Shown here: positions 17,260 through 26,395 of the stretch, in pieces | Numbering within the stretch: position 1 is the stretch's first letter | How the letters are laid out: every line of letters begins with the position of its first letter | NCBI GenBank assembly: GCA_016931615.1 | Contig: JAFGEL010000008.1 | Coordinates: 1 to 38,003, forward strand | Direction of reading: 5' to 3' | DNA from: Desulfuromonadales bacterium | Lineage (GTDB): Bacteria; Desulfobacterota; Desulfuromonadia; Desulfuromonadales; Geopsychrobacteraceae | DNA: 38,003 nt | The notes under the pieces: generated by a model | Databases searched by the model: none | Told to the model about the DNA's origin: nothing | What the model saw: only the letters and a program-made list of their open reading frames with translations | Translations under genes and position numbers: made by a program

Positions 17260-18615
17260 TTAAACGAAAATGTTTTCAAGGGCTTCACTGGCGTGTTTCA
17301 CCCCGATCAATTGAATCGAATCCGGGACAGCGAGATTTTTCAGATTGCCGCGGGGCAGGACACACTGGGTAAATCCAAGCCGGGCAGCCTCCCTGATACG
17401 CAGTTCCGGCTGTGAAATAGCCCTGACTTCACCGGTCAGCCCGACTTCCCCGAAAAGCACCAGCCGCGGATTGATAACCCGGTTCAGATGGCTGGATGCC
17501 AGGGCAGCGATGGCGGCGAGGTCGACAGCCGGTTCATCGAGGCGGACACCGCCGGCAGCGTTGAGAAAGATGTCCTGGCCGGCGAGCGACAGTTCGACTT
17601 TTTTTTCGAGGATGGCGACAAGCAGGGCGACACGTTTGTGATCAAGGCCGATGGCGGTACGCTGGGGGGTCCCGAAGGAGCTGCCGGACACCAGAGCCTG
17701 AAGTTCAACGAGAATCGGGCGGCTGCCTTCCAGGGTCGGGACAACGGCACTGCCTGCACTTTGTTCAGGGCGCTCAGCGAGAAACAGCTCCGACGGGTTG
17801 CTGACTTCACGCAGGCCTTTTTCACGCATCTCAAAGACCCCGATTTCGTTAGTCGACCCATAGCGATTTTTCACCGCGCGCAGGATACGAAACGGGTGTC
17901 CGGGATCACCTTCAAAGTAGAGGACGGTATCGACCATGTGTTCCAGCACCCGAGGCCCGGCGATGGCGCCATCTTTGGTGACATGACCGACAAGAAATGT
18001 CGGCAGCCCGTCCCCCTTGGCCTGAAGCATCAGCTGCCCGGTGCATTCCCTGACCTGGCTGACGCTGCCCGGCGCCGAATCGAGAGTGCTGGTGAAAATT
18101 GTCTGAATTGAATCGATGACCAGGAAGTCAGGATCAAGCTCTTTGATTCTCTGCCGGATCTGTTCCAGCGAGGTTTCCGCCAGCAGATAGAGATTGTCGG
18201 AGGCGATGTCCAGCCGGTCGGCGCGCAGTTTGATCTGGCGGGCCGATTCTTCGGCCGTGACATAGAGAGCTGTCCCCTGGGTTGCGAGATGGGCACAGGC
18301 CTGGAGAAGCAGGGTTGATTTGCCGATCCCCGGATCTCCGCCGACCAGAATCAGTGAACCGGGGACGACGCCGCCGCCCAGGGCGCGGTTGAGTTCATCC
18401 AGCCCGCAACTCAGGCGATCCTCTGCGCGGCCGGTGACCTCGCTGAGCTTTAACGGTTTGCCCGGTTCGGGTAATGCCCGCGGATGGCTTACCGCAGCCA
18501 CCGGGTGTTCTTCAACCAGGGTGTTCCATTGCTGACAGTCGGGGCAACGACCCAGCCATTTGGGGCTTTGAAAGCCGCATTGCTGACAACTGTAAATGGT
18601 TTTCTGACGGGCCAC
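17260..18615 (-). CDS. radA: DNA repair protein RadA
   Basis: 451 residues. The N-terminal zinc finger is C10-x2-C13 and C24-x2-C27. The RecA-like ATPase has Walker A GGDPGIGKST at about 92-101, and the RadA signature KNRYGSTNEIGVFEM lies near 247. A Lon-protease-like C-terminal domain follows (AVDLAAIAALASSHLNRVIN, LVLFGEVGLTGEVRAI). RadA drives branch migration during recombination. The start codon is GTG, supported by GAGGAG 6 bases upstream. It is first in the minus-strand run radA-moaC-PH-dksA. Confidence 0.97.
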   Translation of the reverse strand: MARQKTIYSCQQCGFQSPKWLGRCPDCQQWNTLVEEHPVAAVSHPRALPEPGKPLKLSEVTGRAEDRLSCGLDELNRALGGGVVPGSLILVGGDPGIGKSTLLLQACAHLATQGTALYVTAEESARQIKLRADRLDIASDNLYLLAETSLEQIRQRIKELDPDFLVIDSIQTIFTSTLDSAPGSVSQVRECTGQLMLQAKGDGLPTFLVGHVTKDGAIAGPRVLEHMVDTVLYFEGDPGHPFRILRAVKNRYGSTNEIGVFEMREKGLREVSNPSELFLAERPEQSAGSAVVPTLEGSRPILVELQALVSGSSFGTPQRTAIGLDHKRVALLVAILEKKVELSLAGQDIFLNAAGGVRLDEPAVDLAAIAALASSHLNRVINPRLVLFGEVGLTGEVRAISQPELRIREAARLGFTQCVLPRGNLKNLAVPDSIQLIGVKHASEALENIFV

Positions 18616-18767
18616 TGGATCTCCTCGGCTGCGGGGTGGTACACCATTTCCGCATCCTATGCTCTCAACGCTGAACTGTCAATCGAGGCAGGCTGCTCTT
18701 TTGTCCGTTGTCAGACTGATGTATACTCATGCGGTGCCGAATAAAGGCTGCAACTGAGGGAGCTTTC

Positions 18768-19061
18768 ATGACGTATGAAGATTTGCAGGCCGCTCTGAAG
18801 GAGTTCGATCTGCCCCAGCAGGTCACGCTGAAAACTGTTCGCGAACGGCACCGGCAACTTGTGCGCCGGTTTCACCCAGACAAAGGAGCCAGCCCCGACA
18901 ACGAAAAAATCCGCAGGATAAACGCGGCGTATAAAGTCCTTACTGAATATATCAGTCAGTATCATTTTGATTTTTCCAAGGAAGTTTTCTGGAATCACTA
19001 CCCGGAAGAGCGTTTGCGCGAACAATTTTATGATGTCGGATTGTGGGGAGAGAAACGCTAG
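18768..19061 (+). CDS. small J-domain (DnaJ-like) protein
   Basis: 97 residues from MTYEDLQAALKEFDLPQQVT with GAGGGAG upstream. Helix II of the J-domain contains RERHRQLVRRF followed by the essential H36-P37-D38 motif and KGASPDNEKIRRINAAYKVL. There is no Gly/Phe linker, zinc domain or substrate-binding domain. The short tail (ISQYHFDFSKEVFWNHYPEERL) may direct it to a client. It presumably stimulates a DnaK-type ATPase. It is divergent from radA. Confidence 0.88.
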   Translation: MTYEDLQAALKEFDLPQQVTLKTVRERHRQLVRRFHPDKGASPDNEKIRRINAAYKVLTEYISQYHFDFSKEVFWNHYPEERLREQFYDVGLWGEKR

Positions 19062-19246
19062 CCTGTCAGGATGTTGTCGGGTTGGAGATTAAGACCATCG
19101 CTGAGGGATTGCGCTGATGATCTCGTGTCTCTGGTTTGGTGGCGATTTTTCATGCTTTTCTGCGGTGATTCATGTTAGGTTTGCGCCCTTTTCAGCTCTG
19201 ATGACAATGCCGTCCGTGAGTTAATATTAGTTTAGAAGGTGTTTTT

Positions 19247-21757
19247 TTGATCGTTAAAGACCAAACCGAAGCTCTGACTCAAGTCACCCGACCGTCACGT
19301 TACATCGGTGGCGAGCTGGGCAGCATCCGCAAGGCGGATTCCGCTGTTGAGGTGCGCATGGCCCTGGCTTTTCCTGACGTTTACGAGGTTGGGATGAGTC
19401 ATATCGGGTTTCCTATTCTGTATCATATCCTTAACCGTCTCGATGGTGTCGCCGCCGAAAGGGTTTATGCTCCCTGGCCGGATATGGAGAAATGGCTGCA
19501 CAATCATGAGCAGCCGCTCTGCTCTCTTGAAACCTCACGGTCGCTCAACCACTTTGATATCATCGGGTTTACCCTGCAGTATGAGCTCAGCTACACCAAC
19601 TTGCTGGGGATGCTTGCGCTCTGTGGCATCCCCCTGCGACGCGAACAGCGCCCGGCTGATGCGCCGCTGATCGTTGTTGGTGGTCCCTGTGCGTTTAATC
19701 CCGAGCCGCTGGCCGACTTTTTCGATGTCGCGGTGATTGGTGATGGCGAAGAGGCTGTCGTCGAACTGGTCGAACTGGTCAGGTCCGGCAAGCAGCAGGG
19801 CTGGTCACGAGAACGACTGCTCATTGAACTCTCCCGCAGGGAAGGTTTTTACCTCCCGCAGTTTTTTCACCTCGAATATCAGGAGAGTGGTGAAATCTCA
19901 GCGCTGACCGCCTGTCGGGACGACTACACCAAGGTCAGGCGCAGGTTCATCAATGACCTTGATAAGACGCCCTATCCAACCGAACCGATCATCCCTTTCA
20001 TGCAGACAGTGCATAACCGGGTTGCGGTTGAGATTACCCGGGGATGTACGCGCGGGTGCCGCTTCTGCCAGGCCGGGTACATCTACCGCCCGGTGCGCGA
20101 ACGCAGTCCGGAAACGATCCGCCGACTGATTGCTGATGCGCTTGAAAATTCGGGCTTTGAAGAGATCTCCCTGTTGTCATTGTCAACGGGAGATTACACA
20201 TGTATTGAGCCGCTCCTGAAACAATTGATGGCCGAACATGCCGAAGATCGGGTCGCCGTGTCGTTACCGAGCCTGCGCGTTGGTTCCTTGACGCCGGAAT
20301 TGATGGAAGAAATCAAGAAGGTCCGCAAAACCGGATTCACCCTCGCCCCTGAGGCGGGCAGTGAACGTCTGCGGAATGTGATCAATAAAGGAATCAGTAC
20401 CGCTGACCTGCTTGAGACAACCGGAAATGCCTACCGTTTCGGCTGGCGCCTCATCAAGCTTTATTTCATGCTGGGCCTGCCGACGGAGACGGATGAAGAT
20501 CTGCGGGCAATTATCGATCTTGCCGCCCAGGTCAAGAGCAGCGGCCGGGGGACCGGCGGTAATGATGTCAACGTCGCCGTCTCGACTTTTGTGCCCAAAC
20601 CGCATACCCCATTTCAGTGGCAGGCCCAGATCGGTATCGACGAAACCCTGCGCAAACAGAGGATGTTGCGTGACGGATTGCGTCAGAAAAAGCTCAGGTT
20701 CAAATACCATGAAGCGGAGCTGTCATTTCTCGAAGGGGTTTTTGCGCGGGGCGACCGGCGTCTCGGCGCTGTTCTGGAGCGGGCGGTTGCCCTTGGCTGC
20801 CGGTTTGATGGTTGGCGAGAGCATTTCAACTTCGATTTATGGCTGCAGGCCTTCGCTGATTGCGAAATCGATCCTGCCTGGTATCTGCGTGAACGGCGGG
20901 AGGATGAAATCCTGCCCTGGGATCATATCGATTGCGGATTGCCGAAAAGGTTTTTTCTTGATGAGCGCCTGCGGGCAATCAACGGTACGGAAACCCTTGA
21001 TTGCCGGGATGGCAGCTGTCACGGCTGCGGAGTGTGTGATTTTGATCAGCTTAAAATGCGTTTGACCTCGGCTGAGATGTCCTCTTTGCCACAACGTTCT
21101 GGGGACAGTGCTGTCTCGCCGGTTGCTGAGGAGCAGCTCACCAGGGTTCGTCTGGTGATGAGCAAAAAGGGGCGTGCCCGTATGGTCGCGCATCTGGAGT
21201 ACTTGAAAATGTTTCAGCGGGCGGCCAAACGGGCTCGACTGCCGCTACGTTTTTCCCAGGGTTTTCACCCGATGCCGAAGATTTCTTATCTTGAAGCCCT
21301 GTCGATGGGGGTTTCAAGCGACGCCGAGCTGATCGACCTGGAATTGCTTCATTCAATGGACGTGAGCCAGATCATCAGGGATCTAAATGTTCAGCTTCCG
21401 GAAGGGTTCAAAATTACTGAAGGTGAAGTTATTCCTTGGAGATCGCCATCGCCTTCGGCCAGCGTTGCTTCGAGTGTATATCTGGTTAACCTGCCCGGGG
21501 AGATCCCTGTGGATCTGGATGCACGGATCAATGACCTTTTGCGTGCTGAAACGGTGATCCTGACACGGCGCAAAAAAGATCGCGAGGAACAGATTGATAT
21601 CGCTTCGGATCTGGTCGATCTCGCTCGAGATGAGGGAAAGCTGCGGGTAGAATTAAAAAAGGGCAGTCCGTTGCTGATAGCTGCTAAACTGTTGGACCTG
21701 GATCCTGAAGATGTCCGCCGGCTGGGGGTCCATAAAACCGCCGTGACGCTGAAATAG
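19247..21757 (+). CDS. TIGR03960-family radical SAM protein fused to a DUF2344 domain
   Basis: 836 residues from a TTG start with GAAGGTG upstream. The N-terminal cobalamin-binding-like domain (residues about 20-220) contains VGMSHIGFPILYHIL and VGGPCAFNPEPLADFFDVAV. The radical SAM cluster motif is C267-x3-C271-x2-C274 (RGCTRGCRFCQAGYIYRP). A SAM-binding region follows (LSTGDYTCIEPLLK, FTLAPEAGSERLRNVINKGI). The C-terminal part from about 625 (RLVMSKKGRARMVAHLEYLK) is DUF2344. Here both parts are one chain; elsewhere they can be two genes. The reaction is unknown; the usual neighbour is RNase E/G, as here. Confidence 0.93.
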   Translation: MIVKDQTEALTQVTRPSRYIGGELGSIRKADSAVEVRMALAFPDVYEVGMSHIGFPILYHILNRLDGVAAERVYAPWPDMEKWLHNHEQPLCSLETSRSLNHFDIIGFTLQYELSYTNLLGMLALCGIPLRREQRPADAPLIVVGGPCAFNPEPLADFFDVAVIGDGEEAVVELVELVRSGKQQGWSRERLLIELSRREGFYLPQFFHLEYQESGEISALTACRDDYTKVRRRFINDLDKTPYPTEPIIPFMQTVHNRVAVEITRGCTRGCRFCQAGYIYRPVRERSPETIRRLIADALENSGFEEISLLSLSTGDYTCIEPLLKQLMAEHAEDRVAVSLPSLRVGSLTPELMEEIKKVRKTGFTLAPEAGSERLRNVINKGISTADLLETTGNAYRFGWRLIKLYFMLGLPTETDEDLRAIIDLAAQVKSSGRGTGGNDVNVAVSTFVPKPHTPFQWQAQIGIDETLRKQRMLRDGLRQKKLRFKYHEAELSFLEGVFARGDRRLGAVLERAVALGCRFDGWREHFNFDLWLQAFADCEIDPAWYLRERREDEILPWDHIDCGLPKRFFLDERLRAINGTETLDCRDGSCHGCGVCDFDQLKMRLTSAEMSSLPQRSGDSAVSPVAEEQLTRVRLVMSKKGRARMVAHLEYLKMFQRAAKRARLPLRFSQGFHPMPKISYLEALSMGVSSDAELIDLELLHSMDVSQIIRDLNVQLPEGFKITEGEVIPWRSPSPSASVASSVYLVNLPGEIPVDLDARINDLLRAETVILTRRKKDREEQIDIASDLVDLARDEGKLRVELKKGSPLLIAAKLLDLDPEDVRRLGVHKTAVTLK

Positions 21758-21871
21758 TGCCCTGCTGATAAACGTTCATCCAGGTACGGAGTTGGTCAAA
21801 AAAATTTCCAGAACACGATCTTTTCACTGATATGTTGATAATTTTTTAAGAAGATTCAGGAGTATTCAATC

Positions 21872-23377
21872 ATGACGAAGGAGTTGGTCATTTCAACCAC
21901 CTCCCATGAAACGCGTGTTGCTTTGCTTGAGGGCGGTCATATTGCCGAACTTTACATCGAACGTGAGCGTGAACGGGGGATTGTTGGGAACATTTACAAG
22001 GGCAAGGTTATTCGGGTTCTGCCGGGCATGCAGGCGGCTTTTGTCGATATCGGCCTGGAAAAAGCGGCTTTTCTGTACGTTGCCGATGTGCACGATGAAA
22101 TGGAACAGGTTGAACGTACTATTGAAGGGGAAGAACATCCTGATGATCAAGGAGAAGGGGCTGAGGCGCTGCAGTTGCCGCCGATAGAGGAACTGCTTCG
22201 CGAAGGTCAGGAACTGCTGGTGCAGATTTCCAAGGAGCCGATCGGGACCAAGGGTGCGCGGATTACTTCGCATATTTCCCTGCCCGGTCGCCATCTCGTT
22301 TATATGCCGACGGTTGATCATGTGGGGATTTCACGCCGGATCGAAAGTGAAGAAGAGCGGGAACGCCTGCGCAAGATCGTCGAGTCGATGAGAAACCCGG
22401 AGACCGGTTTTATCGTTCGCACCGTCTCCGAAGGGAAAAGTGAGGATGACCTGCGCAACGACATGGAGTTTCTGGTCGGCCTCTGGGACAATCTCAGCCG
22501 GGGACTTGATGAGGTCAGTGCGCCCAGTCTGATTCACTCCGATCTTGACGTTACCAGCAAGGTGCTGCGCGATATTCTCACCGAGGATGTCAAGCGCATC
22601 ATTGTCGACAATGTCGAGGAGTACAATAAAATCGTGCGCTTTCTTCGGACTTTCATGCCTCGCCTGAACTATTGTATTGAGCTGTATGAAGGAGATGAGC
22701 CGATTTTTGACGCCTACGGTCTTGAGGTGGAAATTTCCCGGGCCCTGGGGCGTAAAGTCTGGTTGAAGAGTGGTGGCTCGATCATTATCGAGCAAACCGA
22801 AGCGCTGACCGCCATCGACGTCAATACCGGCCGTTATGTCGGTAAGCACAACCTGGAAGATACCATTCTCAAAACCAATCTCGAGGCCGTCAAGGAGATC
22901 GCGTTTCAGCTGCGCCTGCGTAATATCGGTGGCCTGATCATTATCGATTTTATCGACATGGAGAAGGAAGCTCACCGCGAGAAAGTCCACGGTGCTCTTG
23001 AAGAAGCGCTGAAGGGGGATAAGAATAAGACCAATATCCTCAAGATCTCCGAACTCGGGCTGGTCGAGATGACCCGTAAAAGGGTACGTGAGAGCATCGG
23101 TAGAACCCTGTGTGAACCCTGCAGCTACTGCGAAGGCAAGGGTTATGTTAAAGGCAAACTGACCATTATCTATGAAGTGCTGCGCGAGTTGCAGCGCGAG
23201 CTCATTGATCTGCCGGCAGGACACGTCACCCTGCTGGCTCATCCCGAAATAGCCGGATTGCTGGTTGATGAGGAACGCTGCGGACTGGATGAACTGGAAA
23301 AACGTTACGGCCGGGCCGTTGCGATCAATTCACGTCCCGGTTTCCATATTGAGCAGTTTGAGATCGCTGTCGGTTGA
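21872..23377 (+). CDS. rng: ribonuclease G (RNase E/G family)
   Basis: 501 residues, RNase G length without the RNase E scaffold tail. Residues about 35-130 are the S1 RNA-binding domain (GIVGNIYKGKVIRVLPGMQA, AFVDIGLEKAAFLYV). The 5'-sensor/RNase H-like part follows. The metal-binding aspartates are in TAIDVNTGRYVG and IIDFIDM. The zinc-link is C-x2-C in CEPCSYCEGKG. It processes rRNA and starts mRNA decay. A GGAG site precedes the ATG. It lies 114 bases after the radical SAM gene, very likely in one operon, and converges on the pit gene. Confidence 0.95.
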   Translation: MTKELVISTTSHETRVALLEGGHIAELYIERERERGIVGNIYKGKVIRVLPGMQAAFVDIGLEKAAFLYVADVHDEMEQVERTIEGEEHPDDQGEGAEALQLPPIEELLREGQELLVQISKEPIGTKGARITSHISLPGRHLVYMPTVDHVGISRRIESEEERERLRKIVESMRNPETGFIVRTVSEGKSEDDLRNDMEFLVGLWDNLSRGLDEVSAPSLIHSDLDVTSKVLRDILTEDVKRIIVDNVEEYNKIVRFLRTFMPRLNYCIELYEGDEPIFDAYGLEVEISRALGRKVWLKSGGSIIIEQTEALTAIDVNTGRYVGKHNLEDTILKTNLEAVKEIAFQLRLRNIGGLIIIDFIDMEKEAHREKVHGALEEALKGDKNKTNILKISELGLVEMTRKRVRESIGRTLCEPCSYCEGKGYVKGKLTIIYEVLRELQRELIDLPAGHVTLLAHPEIAGLLVDEERCGLDELEKRYGRAVAINSRPGFHIEQFEIAVG

Positions 23378-23423
23378 TGGTGTGGTAAAAAATTTCAGAC
23401 CTATAACTGAAATAAAGACTGCA

Positions 23424-23520
23424 TTGCCACTAAGGCTCCAGGTGCACCAAGAAGAGTTCTCCCTGGATGGAAAACTGATTTTGATTCGGTTTTTTTGACG
23501 TTCTTTGTGCCTGGTGGCAA
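23424..23520. repeat. ORF-less inverted-repeat element between rng and pit
   Basis: Left arm TTGCCACTAAGGCTCCAGGT then GCACCAAGAA; right arm read on the minus strand TTGCCACCAGGCACAAAGAA. It has the architecture and the word set of the TAGCCACC family, with a variant end (TTGCC). It fills the space between the convergent rng and pit 3' ends. Confidence 0.6.
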
Positions 23521-23533
23521 ACTCTCTTTCCGG

Positions 23534-24580
23534 TTATGGAGTAAAGACCGTCTGCTGAAAAACATTCTGCACCACGAAGAGGAAAATAAAGCTGATCAGA
23601 CAGGCGAATATGGGGGTGGTGACCCAGCTTCCGGCAATCCCCGCCACCGTCCTCCAGCGTATATTGTGTTTGCCTTTCAACAAGCCCATGCCGACCACGG
23701 CACCGACGATGGCTTGAGAGCTTGAAACCGGCACCAGCGGCAGGGTCGGCAGGCCGAGGTTGATCAGAACCCCTTCCAGGCGTTGTGAGGCGAACAGGAA
23801 CAGCACCACCGAATGTGCCCAGACGGCAACCAGTGCCATGACCGGTGACAGCTTGAAAATTCCGCTGCCGACGGTTTCCATGACCCGGCGCGAGTAGGTG
23901 ATAACGCCGATGGCGATGGCCAGGCTGCCGATAAAGAACAGTTGCTGAGCCTGACTGAAATGCAGTCCGCCCCAAAGGTCTATGCCGACAAAAGGTGTCA
24001 CCGGCAGGAAAACCCCGACGACATTGGCAATGTTGTTGGCGCCCAGAGCAAACGATCCGAAAATCCCCACCAGGACCAGACCGTAGCGGGTCAGCTCATC
24101 CAGTTTGAACATATGGACCTTGAATTTGAGAATGTAAAAACTGACTATTTTATAGGAAATAATGGCAATCAACCCCGACAGAATGGGGCAGGCGATCCAG
24201 GTCATGACGATTTTGAAAAGAGCGTTGTTGTCCGTGGGGGATCCGGAAAAAAAGTTCCACCCCAGAATCGCTCCGACAATGGCCTGGGACGTGGACACCG
24301 GATAGCGGGCCAGGGTCATCAGGTAAACACTCATGGCCGCGGCAAAGGCGACCACAAAGGCCCCGGCTAAAGCGTTGACCGCGCCCAGTTTGCCCAGTGT
24401 TTGAGTGGCTCCGGCACCGCTGATGACCGCCCCCAGGACGATAAAAATGCTGCAGAGGATGGCCGCGGTGCGAAAGCGCAGCATGCGCGAACCAACCGCC
24501 GTGCCAAAGACGTTGGACGCGTCATTGGCCCCCAGTGACCAGCCGAGAAACATGCCGCTGGAGAGAAAAAACAGGAACAT
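23534..24580 (-). CDS. pit: inorganic phosphate transporter, PiT family
   Basis: 348 residues, nearly all membrane helices. Both PiT half-repeats are visible. The first begins with GWSLGANDASNVFGTAVGSR near residue 13 and has RYPVSTSQAIVGAILGWNFF; the second begins with GSFALGANNIANVVGVFLPV and has VPVSSSQAIVGAVVGMGLLK. The GANDASN/GANNIAN pair is the family hallmark. It imports phosphate with a cation across the inner membrane. It lacks the large central loop of longer Pit proteins. It follows the DUF47 gene by 10 bases, the usual pairing. Confidence 0.94.
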   Translation of the reverse strand: MFLFFLSSGMFLGWSLGANDASNVFGTAVGSRMLRFRTAAILCSIFIVLGAVISGAGATQTLGKLGAVNALAGAFVVAFAAAMSVYLMTLARYPVSTSQAIVGAILGWNFFSGSPTDNNALFKIVMTWIACPILSGLIAIISYKIVSFYILKFKVHMFKLDELTRYGLVLVGIFGSFALGANNIANVVGVFLPVTPFVGIDLWGGLHFSQAQQLFFIGSLAIAIGVITYSRRVMETVGSGIFKLSPVMALVAVWAHSVVLFLFASQRLEGVLINLGLPTLPLVPVSSSQAIVGAVVGMGLLKGKHNIRWRTVAGIAGSWVTTPIFACLISFIFLFVVQNVFQQTVFTP

Positions 24581-24590
24581 CAGGGCTCCC

Positions 24591-25244
24591 TCAGAGCGAG
24601 CGTTTTATGGCAAAAATCGCCAGGCTGTCGGCCAGGTCTTCGGCCTGATCGGCAATCCTGTCAATATGTTTGACAATGTCGCGCAGCTGCATCTTCCCGG
24701 CCAGGTCCAGCTTTGAACAGGCGAAAATAGCTTTCTGCAAGCGGGTGGCCGACTTGTCCGATTCGGTTTCCCAGAAGGCCACTTTGTGCATGTGGTCATT
24801 GACCTGTGAAATGTCCTTGAAATAAGCGCGCAGTGACAAAGTCATCGACTCCACCGACTGGACGGCGCAGTTGTTGAGAGTCTTCAGCTCTTCGTGAAAT
24901 TCAAGGCCGATTCCAGGGCGTTCGATCTCAAAACGGAACATCACACCTTTGAACTGGCCGAGCAGGGCGTCCATGCGCTCAATCAGTTCCAGAACATCTC
25001 CGCGGGATTCGGGGATCAGGGTTTTGCGGTAGAGCAGGTCTTCGATCGAACGTCTCAGTGAGTCGGCTTTCTTCTCCGTGGCAACATTCTGCGCCAGGTG
25101 TTCGCTGAAGACATCCAGAGCGTTTGCCAGATAGGCATTGATGCCCTGAATGAAAATCAATCCCGATTCGCTGGCCAGATCGAGGAAATTGTCAATTTCT
25201 TTTTCGATGCCAAACCGTTCCTTAAAAATACTGATGGCTTTCAT
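24591..25244 (-). CDS. DUF47 (PhoU-like) Pit accessory protein, TIGR00153 family
   Basis: 217 residues starting MKAISIFKERFGIEKEIDNF with GGAG upstream; a longer frame to 25370 has no supporting site. It is all helical, with repeated acidic/basic heptad-like segments (VATEKKADSLRRSIEDLLYR, RGDVLELIERMDALLGQFKG, VAFWETESDKSATRLQKAIF) like PhoU-type three-helix bundles. Such proteins bind metals and accompany PiT transporters, probably regulating transport. It is the first gene of a two-gene operon with pit. Confidence 0.92.
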   Translation of the reverse strand: MKAISIFKERFGIEKEIDNFLDLASESGLIFIQGINAYLANALDVFSEHLAQNVATEKKADSLRRSIEDLLYRKTLIPESRGDVLELIERMDALLGQFKGVMFRFEIERPGIGLEFHEELKTLNNCAVQSVESMTLSLRAYFKDISQVNDHMHKVAFWETESDKSATRLQKAIFACSKLDLAGKMQLRDIVKHIDRIADQAEDLADSLAIFAIKRSL

Positions 25245-25447
25245 GACGACTCCAATCCTGGACAGAGGCGGGTTCTTCATCCGAAGAATAGTCTGGCTGT
25301 TAACTTGAGCAGCAACTCGTAAAATTATTATAGTCTTCTCAGGATGCTTGTCCAGTGCTTCATCCTGCATTGAAATTAAAAATCACTCTGTTAAGATCAG
25401 GGAAATTAAAGGGGCAGGCTTGCAATCTTAATTAAGGAGGCTTTGAC

Positions 25448-26389
25448 ATGGCACGAAAACCACGGCTGCATTTCCCGGGGGCAATTTATCATGTCACCCT
25501 GCACGGCAACGGCAACCAGCAGGTCTTTTTCGATGCGACGGACAGGACGCGTTTTCTGCTGCTCATCCAGGAAGGAATCGAAAAGTTCGCTCATCAGGTG
25601 CATGCTTATTGCCTGATGCCGAGCGGTCTGCATCTGGTAGTTGAAGTGGCCGAGGTCCCGCTGGCCAAAATCATGCAGCATCTCGGCTTCCGTTACACCC
25701 GCTGGTTCAATGACTGGCATCAGCAGGCGGGGCATTTGTTCCAGGGGCGCTACAAGGCGATTCTGGTCGATCCGGAACGCTATCTGCTTGAGCTGATCAG
25801 GGCTGTTCATCTGGCCCCGGTCCGCGCGGGACTTGAGAGTGACCCGATCCGTTATGCCTGGAGCAGCCACCGGGCCTACTGCGGACGCGAAAAGGTTCCG
25901 TGGTTGACCAGCGACAGAACGTTTTTACAACTTGAAGAGAGCGGTATCAGGGCGATGATGAAGTTTCACAGTTTTGTCAATGATGGAGCGGAATCGCCCG
26001 CAGAGATTGATTTTTGCCGTGGCGGCGAAGACGATCCACGAATTCTGGGGGATGATGCTTTTGTGCGTGGGGTGCTGAAGCTGTCGCGGCAGAAGTATCG
26101 GCCCAAAGTCAGTCCTGACAGGGTTATGCGCGTTGTGCTTGAACGTTACAAGCTCAGCGAGAAAGAACTGGCCGCTCCCGGAAAAAATCGTCACTGTGCC
26201 GAGGCACGGGCCTATCTCGCCTGGCTCCATCTCGAGACCGGCTGCGGAACGCTCACGGCCTTGGGAGAGCAGCTCGGACGCGACGTATCGTCTCTCAGTT
26301 CAGCGGTCAGGCGCCTGCAGTTGAAAGCCAAAAAAGATGAATTAACCGCGGAGAAATTTCACAGAATGATGAAGCGGATCAGATCCTGA
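25448..26389 (+). CDS. REP-associated tyrosine transposase (RAYT) with altered HUH motif
   Basis: 313 residues with AAGGAGG before the ATG. The N-terminal Y1-transposase-like domain starts MARKPRLHFPGAIYHVTLHG. The strand normally ending in NHxH reads AYCLMPSGLH, so the first histidine of the HUH metal site is replaced by G60 while H62 remains. The candidate catalytic tyrosine Y83 (FRYTRWFN) and the GHLFQGRYKAILVD segment are intact. The C-terminal extension (LERYKLSEKELAAPGKNRHC, AEARAYLAWLHLETGCGTLT, then ALGEQLGRDVSSLSSAV) resembles a DnaA-C-like helix-turn-helix. It ends 6 bases from the convergent M99 peptidase gene. Loss of one metal ligand suggests reduced or lost cleavage activity, or domestication. 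Confidence 0.9.
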   Translation: MARKPRLHFPGAIYHVTLHGNGNQQVFFDATDRTRFLLLIQEGIEKFAHQVHAYCLMPSGLHLVVEVAEVPLAKIMQHLGFRYTRWFNDWHQQAGHLFQGRYKAILVDPERYLLELIRAVHLAPVRAGLESDPIRYAWSSHRAYCGREKVPWLTSDRTFLQLEESGIRAMMKFHSFVNDGAESPAEIDFCRGGEDDPRILGDDAFVRGVLKLSRQKYRPKVSPDRVMRVVLERYKLSEKELAAPGKNRHCAEARAYLAWLHLETGCGTLTALGEQLGRDVSSLSSAVRRLQLKAKKDELTAEKFHRMMKRIRS

Positions 26390-26395
26390 AAGGGT

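Noticed and set aside
22331..23242. 303-codon minus-strand frame opposite rng
   Set aside because: A shadow of the RNase G gene; no ribosome site and no recognisable domain.
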